The notes: generated by a model not told the origin, from the sequence alone. A stretch of 5,261 nt of DNA from an uncultured Clostridia bacterium (GCA_946541285.1 CAMNJG010000119.1:1-5261); one strand, 5' to 3'; positions 1 to 4,686 are shown, counted from the stretch's first letter. Numbers and translations: made by a program.

Positions 1-110
1 GAGGCAGGCCGACGTATGGACCGGGCCGTGAAAGCAAGCCGGAACTGACAGCAATCGATCTGCGTGCCGTACATTTTTGTTCTGACATCCTGAGGAAACA
101 CTGATTTCAT
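1..110 (-). CDS. possible 5' end of an unrecognised gene, running off the left edge
   Basis: On the minus strand an ATG at 110-108 opens a frame with no stop to the window edge (36 codons; it begins MKSVFPQDVRTKMYG). I do not recognise the product and see no domain or signal peptide in so short a piece. The support is its start. A good SD (AAGGTG, in 123-111) lies about 7 nt before the ATG and resembles the SD of feoB in this window. That SD lies inside a perfect 13-bp inverted repeat (see 111-181). If real, the gene is divergent from trxA. A competing plus-strand frame is open from 3 to a TGA at 102-104 (ending ...SDILRKH) and could equally be the tail of an upstream gene. Open frames this short arise by chance, so confidence is low. 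Confidence 0.25.
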   Translation of the reverse strand, partial: MKSVFPQDVRTKMYGTQIDCCQFRLAFTARSIRRPA

Positions 111-181
111 CAAAAATCACCTTCCCAAAGGCCGATCAGGAGTCAAATGTAATGGATTTTATGATGAAAAGGTGATTTTTG
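111..181 (-). repeat. perfect 13-bp inverted repeat, possible SD-masking hairpin
   Basis: CAAAAATCACCTT at 111-123 is exactly matched by AAGGTGATTTTTG at 169-181, with a 45-nt spacer. Read as minus-strand RNA, the second arm contains the SD-like AAGGUG and ends immediately before the ATG at 110. Folding would therefore hide the ribosome binding site of the possible leftward gene. The repeat is seen directly; the regulatory role is inferred. No U-tract makes it look like a terminator for trxA or for the leftward gene. Confidence 0.45.
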
Positions 182-216
182 TCATTCTGAGGATCGGAGC
201 GGAGTGAAGATGAATG
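181..216 (+). repeat. resembles a dispersed 'GTCATTCTGAG...' intergenic repeat
   Basis: The stretch begins GTCATTCTGAGGATCGGAG and continues with GGAGTGAAGATGAATG. CATTC (183-187) and GAATG (212-216) form short terminal inverted arms. From memory it resembles a small intergenic repeat seen in many bacterial genomes, GTCATTCTGAGCGAAGCGAAGAAT, whose conceptual translation gives LRMTK. Here the minus-strand frame indeed reads ILRMTK. Only one copy is in the window, so its repeated nature cannot be shown here. Confidence 0.35.
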
Positions 217-397
217 TTTGCTGTTTTCACAGAAGGGATGCCGGGTAAAAAAACATAGCCATTCAGTCGGTGAATACAATGTCCGGACAGCTGTGGCTGT
301 ACTTCGCTGGTCCGGCGGTGACCGAGCTTTCCGGTTATCAGGATCATCGGCTGCAGGAACAGGATCGTGAAATCATGCAGCAGGAAAGGACAATACT

Positions 398-706
398 ATG
401 GAGATTAAAAATTTAACGGCCGAAAACTTTGATGAAGTAATTAACGGTGACAGCAAAGTGCTGGTGGATTTCTGGGCAGCGTGGTGTGGCCCGTGCAAGC
501 AGATGGGCCCGGTACTGGAAGAGATCGCGGCAGAAAAAGCGGATCTGCTTGTCGCGAAAGTGAATGTGGATGAACAGCCGGAACTCGCCAGAAGATTCCA
601 GGTCAGAAGCATTCCGTTCTTCGGACTCTTTGAAAAGGGTGAAATGCTCCGTCAGACACTGGGCGCCCAGCCGAAATCCAGCATGGAAAAATTTATTGAA
701 GGATAA
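398..706 (+). CDS. trxA: thioredoxin
   Basis: This is a 102-residue cytoplasmic thioredoxin, which reduces protein disulfides and is normally recharged by thioredoxin reductase. The whole protein is one thioredoxin fold of usual length. The redox motif WCGPC is at residues 29-33 (C30, C33), preceded by DFWAAW with the buried Asp24 and Trp26 of the family. The cis-proline is P73 in SIP, and the conserved late glycine is G89. The start is supported by AAAGGA (385-390), 7 nt upstream of ATG. One oddity is that cis-Pro is followed by Phe-Phe-Gly rather than the usual Thr-Leu/Val, so the substrate groove may differ from housekeeping TrxA. No reductase gene is in view. The gene is monocistronic by appearance, with a strong terminator after it. 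The family is certain; whether it is the main thioredoxin or a specialised paralogue is not. Confidence 0.95.
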   Translation: MEIKNLTAENFDEVINGDSKVLVDFWAAWCGPCKQMGPVLEEIAAEKADLLVAKVNVDEQPELARRFQVRSIPFFGLFEKGEMLRQTLGAQPKSSMEKFIEG

Positions 707-771
707 CAATCAGCTGTTTGCGTTCCCTGAAAGTATTCCGGATGCAGAGGCATACAGGGGACGGAAACCAG

Positions 772-815
772 GACTCCGGCGTTACTCAGGTTACACGAGT
801 CACCGGAGTCTTTTT
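772..815 (+). terminator. intrinsic terminator after trxA
   Basis: GACTCCGG (772-779) pairs with CCGGAGTC (803-810), an 8-bp G+C-rich stem. It carries an inner ACTC/GAGT helix (784-787 with 797-800) and is followed directly by TTTTT (811-815). It lies 66 bp after the trxA stop and only 41 bp before the thioesterase start, so it separates the two transcripts. Confidence 0.88.
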
Positions 816-855
816 CTGTGAAATTTTTTAGAAAGAACAGGAGTCGATCTTATTC

Positions 856-1560
856 ATGTTTACTGTTTATGACAGTCGTGTACGGTACAGCCAAACCGAC
901 CCAAAGGGCCAGCTCAGTGTGAAAAGCCTGTTCGATTACCTGCAGGATTGCTGTATCTTTCAGTCCGATGACCTGGGGGAAACTGTCAGCCAGCTGCAGG
1001 AGAGGAACCGCGCGTGGCTGCTGGCCTCCTGGGATGTGGAAATTGTCCGTCCCCCGGTCCGCGGCGAAAGAATCCGGATCTGGACCTGGCCGCATTATAT
1101 CAAGCGTTTTTTCGCGTACAGGGGACATGCCGTAGAGACAGAAGACGGCACGCTGCTGGTGAAGGGCAATTCGATCTGGACCTTTGTCGATACGGAAAAT
1201 GGCCGTGCCCTGAATGTCCCGCAGGAGGAAATTGATCTGTATACCCCGGAGGACCGGATGGATCTGCCGCTCGGTAAGAGGAAAGTGGCCTGCCGGGGAG
1301 AATTTCAGACCGGTGAAAGTGTCCGGATTCACAAGCATCAGATTGACAGCAACGGACATACAAACAACAGTCAGTATATCCTGATGGCAGCCGACTGTCT
1401 GCCGGAGGATTTTGATTATCGCAGAATCCGGGTGGAGTATGCCAGGGAAGCGGTCCTTGGGGATCTGGTGATCCCGAGGATTTACAGCAGCGGGGGGATC
1501 TGCTCGGTGGATCTGGTGTCAGAGGATGAAAAAAGGTTCGCGGCAGTGGAATTCAGCTGA
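856..1560 (+). CDS. acyl-ACP thioesterase (FatA/FatB-like)
   Basis: The 234-residue protein matches the bacterial acyl-ACP thioesterase family (double hotdog fold). This family hydrolyses acyl-acyl carrier protein to free fatty acid and ACP in the cytoplasm. The first hotdog (about 1-130) has RYSQTD (10-15), the helix LFDYLQDCC (25-33) and AWLLASWDVEIVRPP (53-67). The second (about 145-234) has DSNGHTNNSQY (164-174) and VEYAREA (193-199). By alignment with plant FatB, D164, N166, H168 and E198 sit at the proposed catalytic positions, with Ala199 where plants have Cys. There is no transit or signal peptide. The start has CAGGAG (838-843), 12 nt upstream, a rather long spacing. No clear promoter is visible between the trxA terminator and the gene. 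murI follows after 17 bp, implying one operon. Chain-length preference cannot be read from the sequence. Confidence 0.9.
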   Translation: MFTVYDSRVRYSQTDPKGQLSVKSLFDYLQDCCIFQSDDLGETVSQLQERNRAWLLASWDVEIVRPPVRGERIRIWTWPHYIKRFFAYRGHAVETEDGTLLVKGNSIWTFVDTENGRALNVPQEEIDLYTPEDRMDLPLGKRKVACRGEFQTGESVRIHKHQIDSNGHTNNSQYILMAADCLPEDFDYRRIRVEYAREAVLGDLVIPRIYSSGGICSVDLVSEDEKRFAAVEFS

Positions 1561-1577
1561 CGCCTGAGGAGTGTTTT

Positions 1578-2351
1578 ATGAATAATGGACCTGTAGGGGT
1601 GTTTGATTCCGGTCTTGGAGGGCTCAGTGTTCTTCAGGAACTGAAAAGAGTCATCCCGGATGAGGATTATATATTTTACGGCGATTCGGAAAACGCGCCG
1701 TATGGTGTCCGCAGTGATGAGGAAGTCTACCGGCTTTCTCATCATGTTTTTGATGAATTGCTGGACAGGGGCGCCAAAGCGGTCGTGGTCGCGTGCAATA
1801 CCGCGACCAGTGTCGCGGTCAGAAAGCTGAGAGCGGAGCATCCGGAGATACCGGTGATCGGGATGGAACCGGCGATCAAACCGGCGGCCGAACAGAATCC
1901 GGGACGTCTGGTGGTGGTGATGGCGACCCCGGTGACGCTGCGGAGAGAAAAATTTTCCCATCTGGTCAGCCGTTTCTGCGACATCGCGGATATCGTGCCC
2001 CTGCCCAGTCCGGACATCGTCCGCTATGTAGAGAACGGGCAGCTTCATGATGAAGGCCTGAGGGGATATATCCGCGGTCTGTTCCACAGTCTGGGAGATG
2101 AACGGACTGTGGATGCAGTGGTGCTGGGCTGTACGCATTTTCCGTTTGTGTCGGATCTGATCAGGGAAGCCGCCGGACCACAGGCAAAGCTGTACGATGG
2201 CAATCACGGGACTGCGGAAGAACTGCTGCGCCGGCTGAAAGAGCGGGATCTGCTTTCCGCGCCCAAAGACCATTACACCATAGAGATCCTCAACTCTGCG
2301 GGGGACGCGCAGACAGAGCTTTCCTGGAAACTGTTCCGGGGGGAACTGTGA
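1578..2351 (+). CDS. murI: glutamate racemase
   Basis: This 257-residue cofactor-independent racemase interconverts L- and D-glutamate, supplying the D-Glu that MurD adds to UDP-MurNAc-alanine in peptidoglycan synthesis. It has the two pseudo-symmetric Asp/Glu racemase lobes. The N-terminal signature is GVFDSGLGGLSVL (7-19) with D10-S11, followed by FYGDSENAPYG (33-43). The two acid/base cysteines are C73 in ACNTAT and C185 in GCTHFP, and H187 is conserved. The length is at the short end of the family but all key residues are present, so it should be active. The start is fixed by GAGGAG (1566-1571), 6 nt before ATG. It lies 17 bp behind the thioesterase and probably shares its transcript. No terminator is seen after it, so read-through into the argD leader is possible. 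Confidence 0.95.
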   Translation: MNNGPVGVFDSGLGGLSVLQELKRVIPDEDYIFYGDSENAPYGVRSDEEVYRLSHHVFDELLDRGAKAVVVACNTATSVAVRKLRAEHPEIPVIGMEPAIKPAAEQNPGRLVVVMATPVTLRREKFSHLVSRFCDIADIVPLPSPDIVRYVENGQLHDEGLRGYIRGLFHSLGDERTVDAVVLGCTHFPFVSDLIREAAGPQAKLYDGNHGTAEELLRRLKERDLLSAPKDHYTIEILNSAGDAQTELSWKLFRGEL

Positions 2352-2370
2352 GGAAATTTTGAGTTAAAGA

Positions 2371-2408
2371 CTTGAATAAAAATTTATATAGATGTATAAT
2401 TATGCAAC
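2371..2408 (+). promoter_or_regulatory. tandem ARG boxes (ArgR operator) on the argD promoter
   Basis: Compared with the 18-bp ARG box WNTGAATWWWWATTCANW, the first site (2371-2388) reads TGAAT-AAAA-ATTTA in its core, with one core mismatch. The second site (2391-2408) reads TGTAT-AATT-ATGCA, with two. Their centres are 20 bp apart, about two helical turns, the usual geometry for an ArgR/AhrC hexamer. The first covers the -35 box and the second the -10 box and start site, so arginine-loaded ArgR should repress. The sites are seen; repression is inferred from known ArgR behaviour. Confidence 0.75.
2372..2400 (+). promoter_or_regulatory. sigma-A type promoter of argD
   Basis: TTGAAT (2372-2377) and TATAAT (2395-2400) are separated by exactly 17 bp, close to the vegetative consensus. 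Transcription would start near 2406-2408, giving a leader of about 137 nt before the argD ATG. Two ARG-box-like operators cover it. Confidence 0.85.
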
Positions 2409-2543
2409 CAGAGACGAAAGATCTGCTGAAAAAGAAACTGCCTGAAAATAGCCTGCATCATTTCCGCGTAATCCGGAAAAGAGAAAGAGTAAAGTGTACA
2501 GGTGATTAAGGTACAGTTCCTGAAGCTTTGAAAGGATTAGATC

Positions 2544-3713
2544 ATGGAAAATCATGTAATGAATACGTATAACCGCTTTGACATTGCCATCGAAAGCGGC
2601 CATGGTCCGTGGGTGGTGGATACCGATGGCCAGGAATATCTTGATTTTATTTCCGGGATCGCGGTCAACTGCCTCGGCCACGCGGCGCCGGAGATTCAGA
2701 AGACACTGACGGAACAGTCCTCAAAAGTAATCCATATCTCCAATCTGTTCTGGAGCCAGCCACAGATTGACCTTGCCAATGCCCTCGCGGAAAAGAGCGG
2801 GCTGGACCGGGTATTTTTCAACAACAGTGGAACGGAAGCCAATGAGACCGCTCTGAAAATCGCCAGGAAATACGGTTATACGAAAAACCCCGGAAAGAAG
2901 ACAAAAATCATCTGCTTTACAGATTCCTTCCATGGCAGGAGTATGGGCGCACTGGCAGTGACCGGGCAGGAAAAATACCGGGAACCGTTCCGTCCGCTGA
3001 TCGGAGAGGTGTATGACGCAAAGTTCAACGACCTGGAATCGGTCAGGGAACTGATGGATGAGGATGTCTGCGCCGTGATCCTGGAAGCGGTACAGGGAGA
3101 AAGCGGGATCCTGCCGGCGGAGCAGGCATTCATGGAAGGCATCCGGGAACTGTGTGACCAGTATGACGCCCTGATGATCTGTGATGAAGTGCAGTGCGGG
3201 ATGGGGCGTTCCGGAGAACTGTTCGCTTATCAGACCTATGGTGTACTGCCGGATATCTGTACAACCGCGAAAGCCCTCGGCGCGGGCTTCCCGATCGGCG
3301 CGGTGATGGCGAATGACCGCGCAGCGCAGTATTTTGTACCGGGAGATCACGGCTGCACTTTTGGCGGTAATCCGCTGGCCTGCGCGTGCGGCAATACCGT
3401 CATGCGTGAGCTTTTTGAGAACGGGCTGCTGGAGCATGTCCGTGAAATGGGTGCTTACCTGTTCAGCGCGCTGGACGGGCTGAAAGAAAAGTATCCGGAG
3501 AAAATCAACCTGGTGAGGGGCAAAGGTCTGCTCCTTGGCGTTCAGATGAAGGAAGGTCTGAAATCCCCGGTGATCGCTGCCGCGCAGTCCCATAAACTCC
3601 TGCTGGCCGGTGCCGGCAATGAAGTGGTCCGTTTCCTTCCTCCGCTGAATATCACAGAAGAGGAAATCGATGAAGCCGTTTCCCGCTTCGAGGCTGCGGT
3701 CAGCGAGCTGTAA
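2544..3713 (+). CDS. argD: acetylornithine aminotransferase
   Basis: This 389-residue PLP enzyme of the class-III aminotransferase (fold type I) family converts N-acetylglutamate semialdehyde and glutamate to N2-acetylornithine and 2-oxoglutarate in arginine synthesis. Family members often also serve as succinyl-DAP aminotransferase in lysine synthesis. Visible motifs are NSGTEANE (94-101, PLP phosphate), FHGRS (129-133), VQGESG (183-188), ICDEVQCGMGRSG (212-224, with D214 contacting the PLP ring), TAKALGAGFP (241-250, with K243 as the Schiff-base lysine) and TFGGNP (272-277). The length is typical. The start is supported by AAAGGA (2531-2536), 7 nt upstream; a second ATG at codon 6 has no such site. 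The ARG boxes on its promoter favour the arginine role over ornithine or GABA aminotransferase. No argB, argC, argJ or argF is adjacent, so it is a detached arg gene here. Confidence 0.93.
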   Translation: MENHVMNTYNRFDIAIESGHGPWVVDTDGQEYLDFISGIAVNCLGHAAPEIQKTLTEQSSKVIHISNLFWSQPQIDLANALAEKSGLDRVFFNNSGTEANETALKIARKYGYTKNPGKKTKIICFTDSFHGRSMGALAVTGQEKYREPFRPLIGEVYDAKFNDLESVRELMDEDVCAVILEAVQGESGILPAEQAFMEGIRELCDQYDALMICDEVQCGMGRSGELFAYQTYGVLPDICTTAKALGAGFPIGAVMANDRAAQYFVPGDHGCTFGGNPLACACGNTVMRELFENGLLEHVREMGAYLFSALDGLKEKYPEKINLVRGKGLLLGVQMKEGLKSPVIAAAQSHKLLLAGAGNEVVRFLPPLNITEEEIDEAVSRFEAAVSEL

Positions 3714-3752
3714 CCGGAGATGTCCTGACACAGAATATGTATTAGATTGTTT

Positions 3753-3783
3753 GCCCGCGGTGTGTATCGCGGGTTTTCTTTTT
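3753..3783 (+). terminator. intrinsic terminator after argD
   Basis: CCCGCG (3754-3759) pairs with CGCGGG (3768-3773) over an 8-nt loop, with a G-U pair beneath, followed by TTTTCTTTTT (3774-3783). It lies about 40 bp after the argD stop and isolates argD from the feo locus. Confidence 0.88.
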
Positions 3784-3842
3784 CTGTTTTCGATCAGGAA
3801 TAATGAGTTTGTATAAGATAATAGAAAAAATTAGGGAATGAC

Positions 3843-3871
3843 TTGCAATCCATACCACAGTTTGTTAGAAT
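3843..3871 (+). promoter_or_regulatory. sigma-A type promoter of the feo locus
   Basis: TTGCAA (3843-3848) and TAGAAT (3866-3871) are 17 bp apart, and transcription would start near 3878. The sequence upstream is A+T-rich, which fits an UP-like element. I looked for a Fur or DtxR operator over the promoter and found none convincing; GATAAT near 3817 is a single hexamer. Confidence 0.75.
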
Positions 3872-3886
3872 AAACCAAGACTTAAG

Positions 3887-3955
3887 CAGGACAAACTCGC
3901 GAAGAGCCGTTCTGCAGTTGCTCCGGCAGATCTGATCTGCCTGTTTTTTGTCCTG
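3887..3955 (+). promoter_or_regulatory. structured feoA leader, candidate attenuator or riboregulator
   Basis: CAGGACAAA (3887-3895) and TTTGTCCTG (3947-3955) are perfect 9-bp complements closing a 69-nt domain. Inside are CTC/GAG (3896-3898 with 3904-3906) or GAGC/GCTC (3904-3907 with 3920-3923), and the terminator hairpin at 3925-3941. TCTGC (3911-3915) can instead pair with GCAGA (3926-3930), which would break the terminator's 5' arm. This suggests conditional read-through. I cannot match it to a known riboswitch class. Confidence 0.5.
3925..3949 (+). terminator. intrinsic terminator inside the feoA leader
   Basis: GGCAGAT (3925-3931) and ATCTGCC (3935-3941) form a perfect 7-bp stem with a CTG loop, then TG and TTTTTT (3944-3949). 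It lies about 50-70 nt after the predicted start site and about 120 bp before feoA. It would therefore end a short transcript unless overridden. Confidence 0.75.
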
Positions 3956-3993
3956 AGGGTTACGGCGGAATTCTGGAAATCCGGAAACGGCCG

Positions 3994-4008
3994 CTGCCTG
4001 ACAGGCAG
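3994..4008 (+). other. short hairpin just upstream of the first feo SD
   Basis: CTGCCT (3994-3999) and AGGCAG (4003-4008) form a 6-bp stem with a GAC loop. It is followed by A-rich sequence, so it is not a terminator. Its CTGCC and GGCAG arms repeat those of the leader terminator at 3925-3941, so the two hairpins could exchange partners. It ends about 12 nt before the SD-like GGGGGAG (4021-4027). Confidence 0.4.
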
Positions 4009-4035
4009 AAAACATTTGAGGGGGGAGCGTTGTAT

Positions 4036-4164
4036 ATGAAAGTAAAGAGAAGAATGGAGGCACGGAGATGGAAGCAGTTGCCAGCATTAATGGAAAAATT
4101 CTGGAAAAAACCAGATCAAATGAAAGCGAAGCAGTACAGGAGAATGTTATTAAAGGAAAGATGA
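4036..4164 (+). CDS. possible small, very basic ORF overlapping feoA
   Basis: A 42-codon frame starts at ATG 4036-4038 with a strong SD, GGGGGAG (4021-4027), 8 nt upstream. It ends at TGA 4162-4164. The product begins MKVKRRMEARRWKQ and has 16 Lys/Arg against 4 Asp/Glu (net about +12), with two Trp and no clear membrane segment. I do not recognise it. It overlaps the N-terminal part of feoA in another frame. Its stop overlaps, as ATGA, the internal Met codon (4161-4163) where the conserved FeoA domain begins. It may be a translated coupling peptide, a real small protein or a chance product of purine-rich DNA; conservation data would decide. Confidence 0.35.
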   Translation: MKVKRRMEARRWKQLPALMEKFWKKPDQMKAKQYRRMLLKER

Positions 4165-4373
4165 ATTTACTGGAAGCAGAAGAAGGCAGAACGTATACGG
4201 TAAAGGAAATCAATACTGATGATGAGGAAATGAACGCGTTTCTGTTCCGTCTGGGCTGTTATAGCGGGGAACCGATTACGATCGTCACCAAAAAGAAGAA
4301 GAATTGCATCGTTGTGATCAAGGATGGCCGTTACAGTATTGACAATATGCTGGCAGAGGCGATTATTGTCTGA
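4068..4373 (+). CDS. feoA: FeoA, ferrous iron transport accessory protein
   Basis: FeoA is a small cytoplasmic SH3-like protein that works with the FeoB Fe(II) permease, probably by binding its cytosolic part. The conserved domain runs from about residue 32 to 101: MNLLEAEEG (32-40), YTVKEI (43-48), FRLGCYSGEPITIV (60-73) and the C-terminal IKDGRYSIDNMLAEAIIV (84-101). Typical FeoA proteins are about 70-80 residues, so the first 31 residues (charged, Glu/Lys/Asn/Ser-rich) are an unusual extension. Two starts are possible. ATG 4068 has a good SD, GGAGG (4056-4060), 7 nt away, and I prefer it. ATG 4161 would give the usual 70-residue protein, but its AAAGGA (4152-4157) is only 3 nt away. feoB follows after a 313-bp gap in the same orientation. 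Confidence 0.85.
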   Translation: MEAVASINGKILEKTRSNESEAVQENVIKGKMNLLEAEEGRTYTVKEINTDDEEMNAFLFRLGCYSGEPITIVTKKKKNCIVVIKDGRYSIDNMLAEAIIV

Positions 4374-4488
4374 CAGCCGGATACCCTGTCGGGTACGACA
4401 CAGGATGTTCCGTGGGGCAGTGAGGGGAATACAGTCCTGATGTTCCACGCATATCATATTTCTGTCCCTGAGGATCGATGTGCTGAAT

Positions 4489-4522
4489 CCTGCAGATCCG
4501 TATCATCCATGCAGGAGTTTTT
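4489..4522 (+). terminator. terminator-like hairpin between feoA and feoB
   Basis: CCTGCA (4489-4494) pairs with TGCAGG (4510-4515), with an inner GAT/ATC helix (4495-4497 with 4505-4507) and a CA bulge. AG and TTTTT (4518-4522) follow. The stem is shorter and less G+C-rich than the other terminators here, so termination would be partial at best. Confidence 0.45.
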
Positions 4523-4546
4523 CACGCGGATTCCGGGGACAGGCTG

Positions 4547-4580
4547 CCGGATTCCCGGTACTGTATCAGTCGGGATCCGG
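4547..4580 (+). other. strong 34-nt hairpin between feoA and feoB
   Basis: CCGGATTCCCG (4547-4557) pairs with CGGGATCCGG (4571-4580) over 10 bp with one bulged T. A GT bulge and an ACTG/CAGT helix (4560-4563 with 4567-4570) with a TAT loop cap it. No U-tract follows, so it is not a terminator. It could protect upstream feoA mRNA or be part of a larger fold. Confidence 0.55.
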
Positions 4581-4624
4581 AAATGTTCTGCGGCAGCGGG
4601 ACAGGAGAAGTTACAGTTTCAGAG

Positions 4625-4665
4625 TCCGGGCTTGAGTTAGATGATTTTAACTCGGCGGATTTTTT
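4625..4665 (+). terminator. terminator-like hairpin just before the feoB SD
   Basis: GAGTTA (4634-4639) pairs with TAACTC (4648-4653), extendable by T-G pairs. Below an internal loop, TCCG (4625-4628) pairs with CGGA (4656-4659). TTTTTT (4660-4665) follows directly. The feoB SD (AAAGGTG, 4670-4676) starts 5 nt later, so this element sits where it could attenuate feoB transcription or affect its translation. Confidence 0.55.
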
Positions 4666-4686
4666 GAAGAAAGGTGTTATTGTTTT

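Larger units (their letters stand above)
111..397. other. non-coding region upstream of trxA
   Basis: This stretch holds the inverted repeat and repeat-like element listed separately, then about 180 bp before trxA in which I find no convincing gene or promoter. TACAAT at 275-280 could serve as a -10 box, but nothing resembling TTGACA lies 16-18 bp upstream. A frame at 279-416 lacks a ribosome binding site. The trxA promoter is therefore unassigned. Confidence 0.5.
4374..4686 (+). other. 313-bp feoA-feoB intercistronic region with hairpins
   Basis: This stretch holds no gene I can support. A frame at 4440-4640 (66 codons) is low-complexity in places (RIPGTGCRIPGT), has a poorly spaced SD and resembles no second FeoA. 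The region instead carries three hairpins, listed separately, at 4489-4522, 4547-4580 and 4625-4665, plus a small TACCC/GGGTA stem (4382-4395) without U-tract. No convincing internal promoter was found. Transcripts from the feo promoter must pass these structures to reach feoB. Confidence 0.6.

Noticed and set aside
3..104. Plus-strand open frame ending ...SDILRKH at TGA 102-104, a possible tail of an upstream gene
   Set aside because: Only 33 codons, no recognisable motif, and it competes with the minus-strand frame that has a good SD. It is mentioned but not annotated.
279..416. 45-codon ORF (MSGQLWLYFAG...) overlapping the trxA start
   Set aside because: It has no ribosome binding site before the ATG and no family resemblance, and it overlaps a secure gene.
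1482..2273. 263-codon minus-strand ORF opposite murI
   Set aside because: It is a shadow of murI with no recognisable domain, and murI has both catalytic cysteines and a strong SD.
2402..2509. 35-codon ORF in the argD leader with an Arg-rich end (FRVIRKRERV), resembling an arginine attenuation leader peptide
   Set aside because: Its ATG lies upstream of the predicted transcription start and has no SD, and no terminator hairpin follows before argD. The ARG boxes already explain arginine control.
2721..3731. 336-codon minus-strand ORF opposite argD
   Set aside because: It is a mirror frame of argD, whose full set of PLP motifs is intact. It has no family resemblance and low-complexity composition.
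3801..3835. Fur box over or upstream of the feo promoter
   Set aside because: Only one GATAAT hexamer is present without a matching inverted partner, so there is no supported operator.
3878..3955. Match to the NiCo (czcD, iron-responsive) riboswitch or to the c-di-GMP-I riboswitch
   Set aside because: Short similarities exist (GCAGG, ACAAACUCGCGAA), but the conserved junction sequences I know for these classes are missing. An Rfam covariance search would be needed.
4440..4640. 66-codon ORF between feoA and feoB, in the same frame as feoA after its TGA
   Set aside because: The SD is 12 nt away, the sequence is compositionally odd, no FeoA or other family is visible, and it overlaps three hairpins. 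Read-through of the feoA TGA is unlikely because FeoA is complete at AEAIIV.
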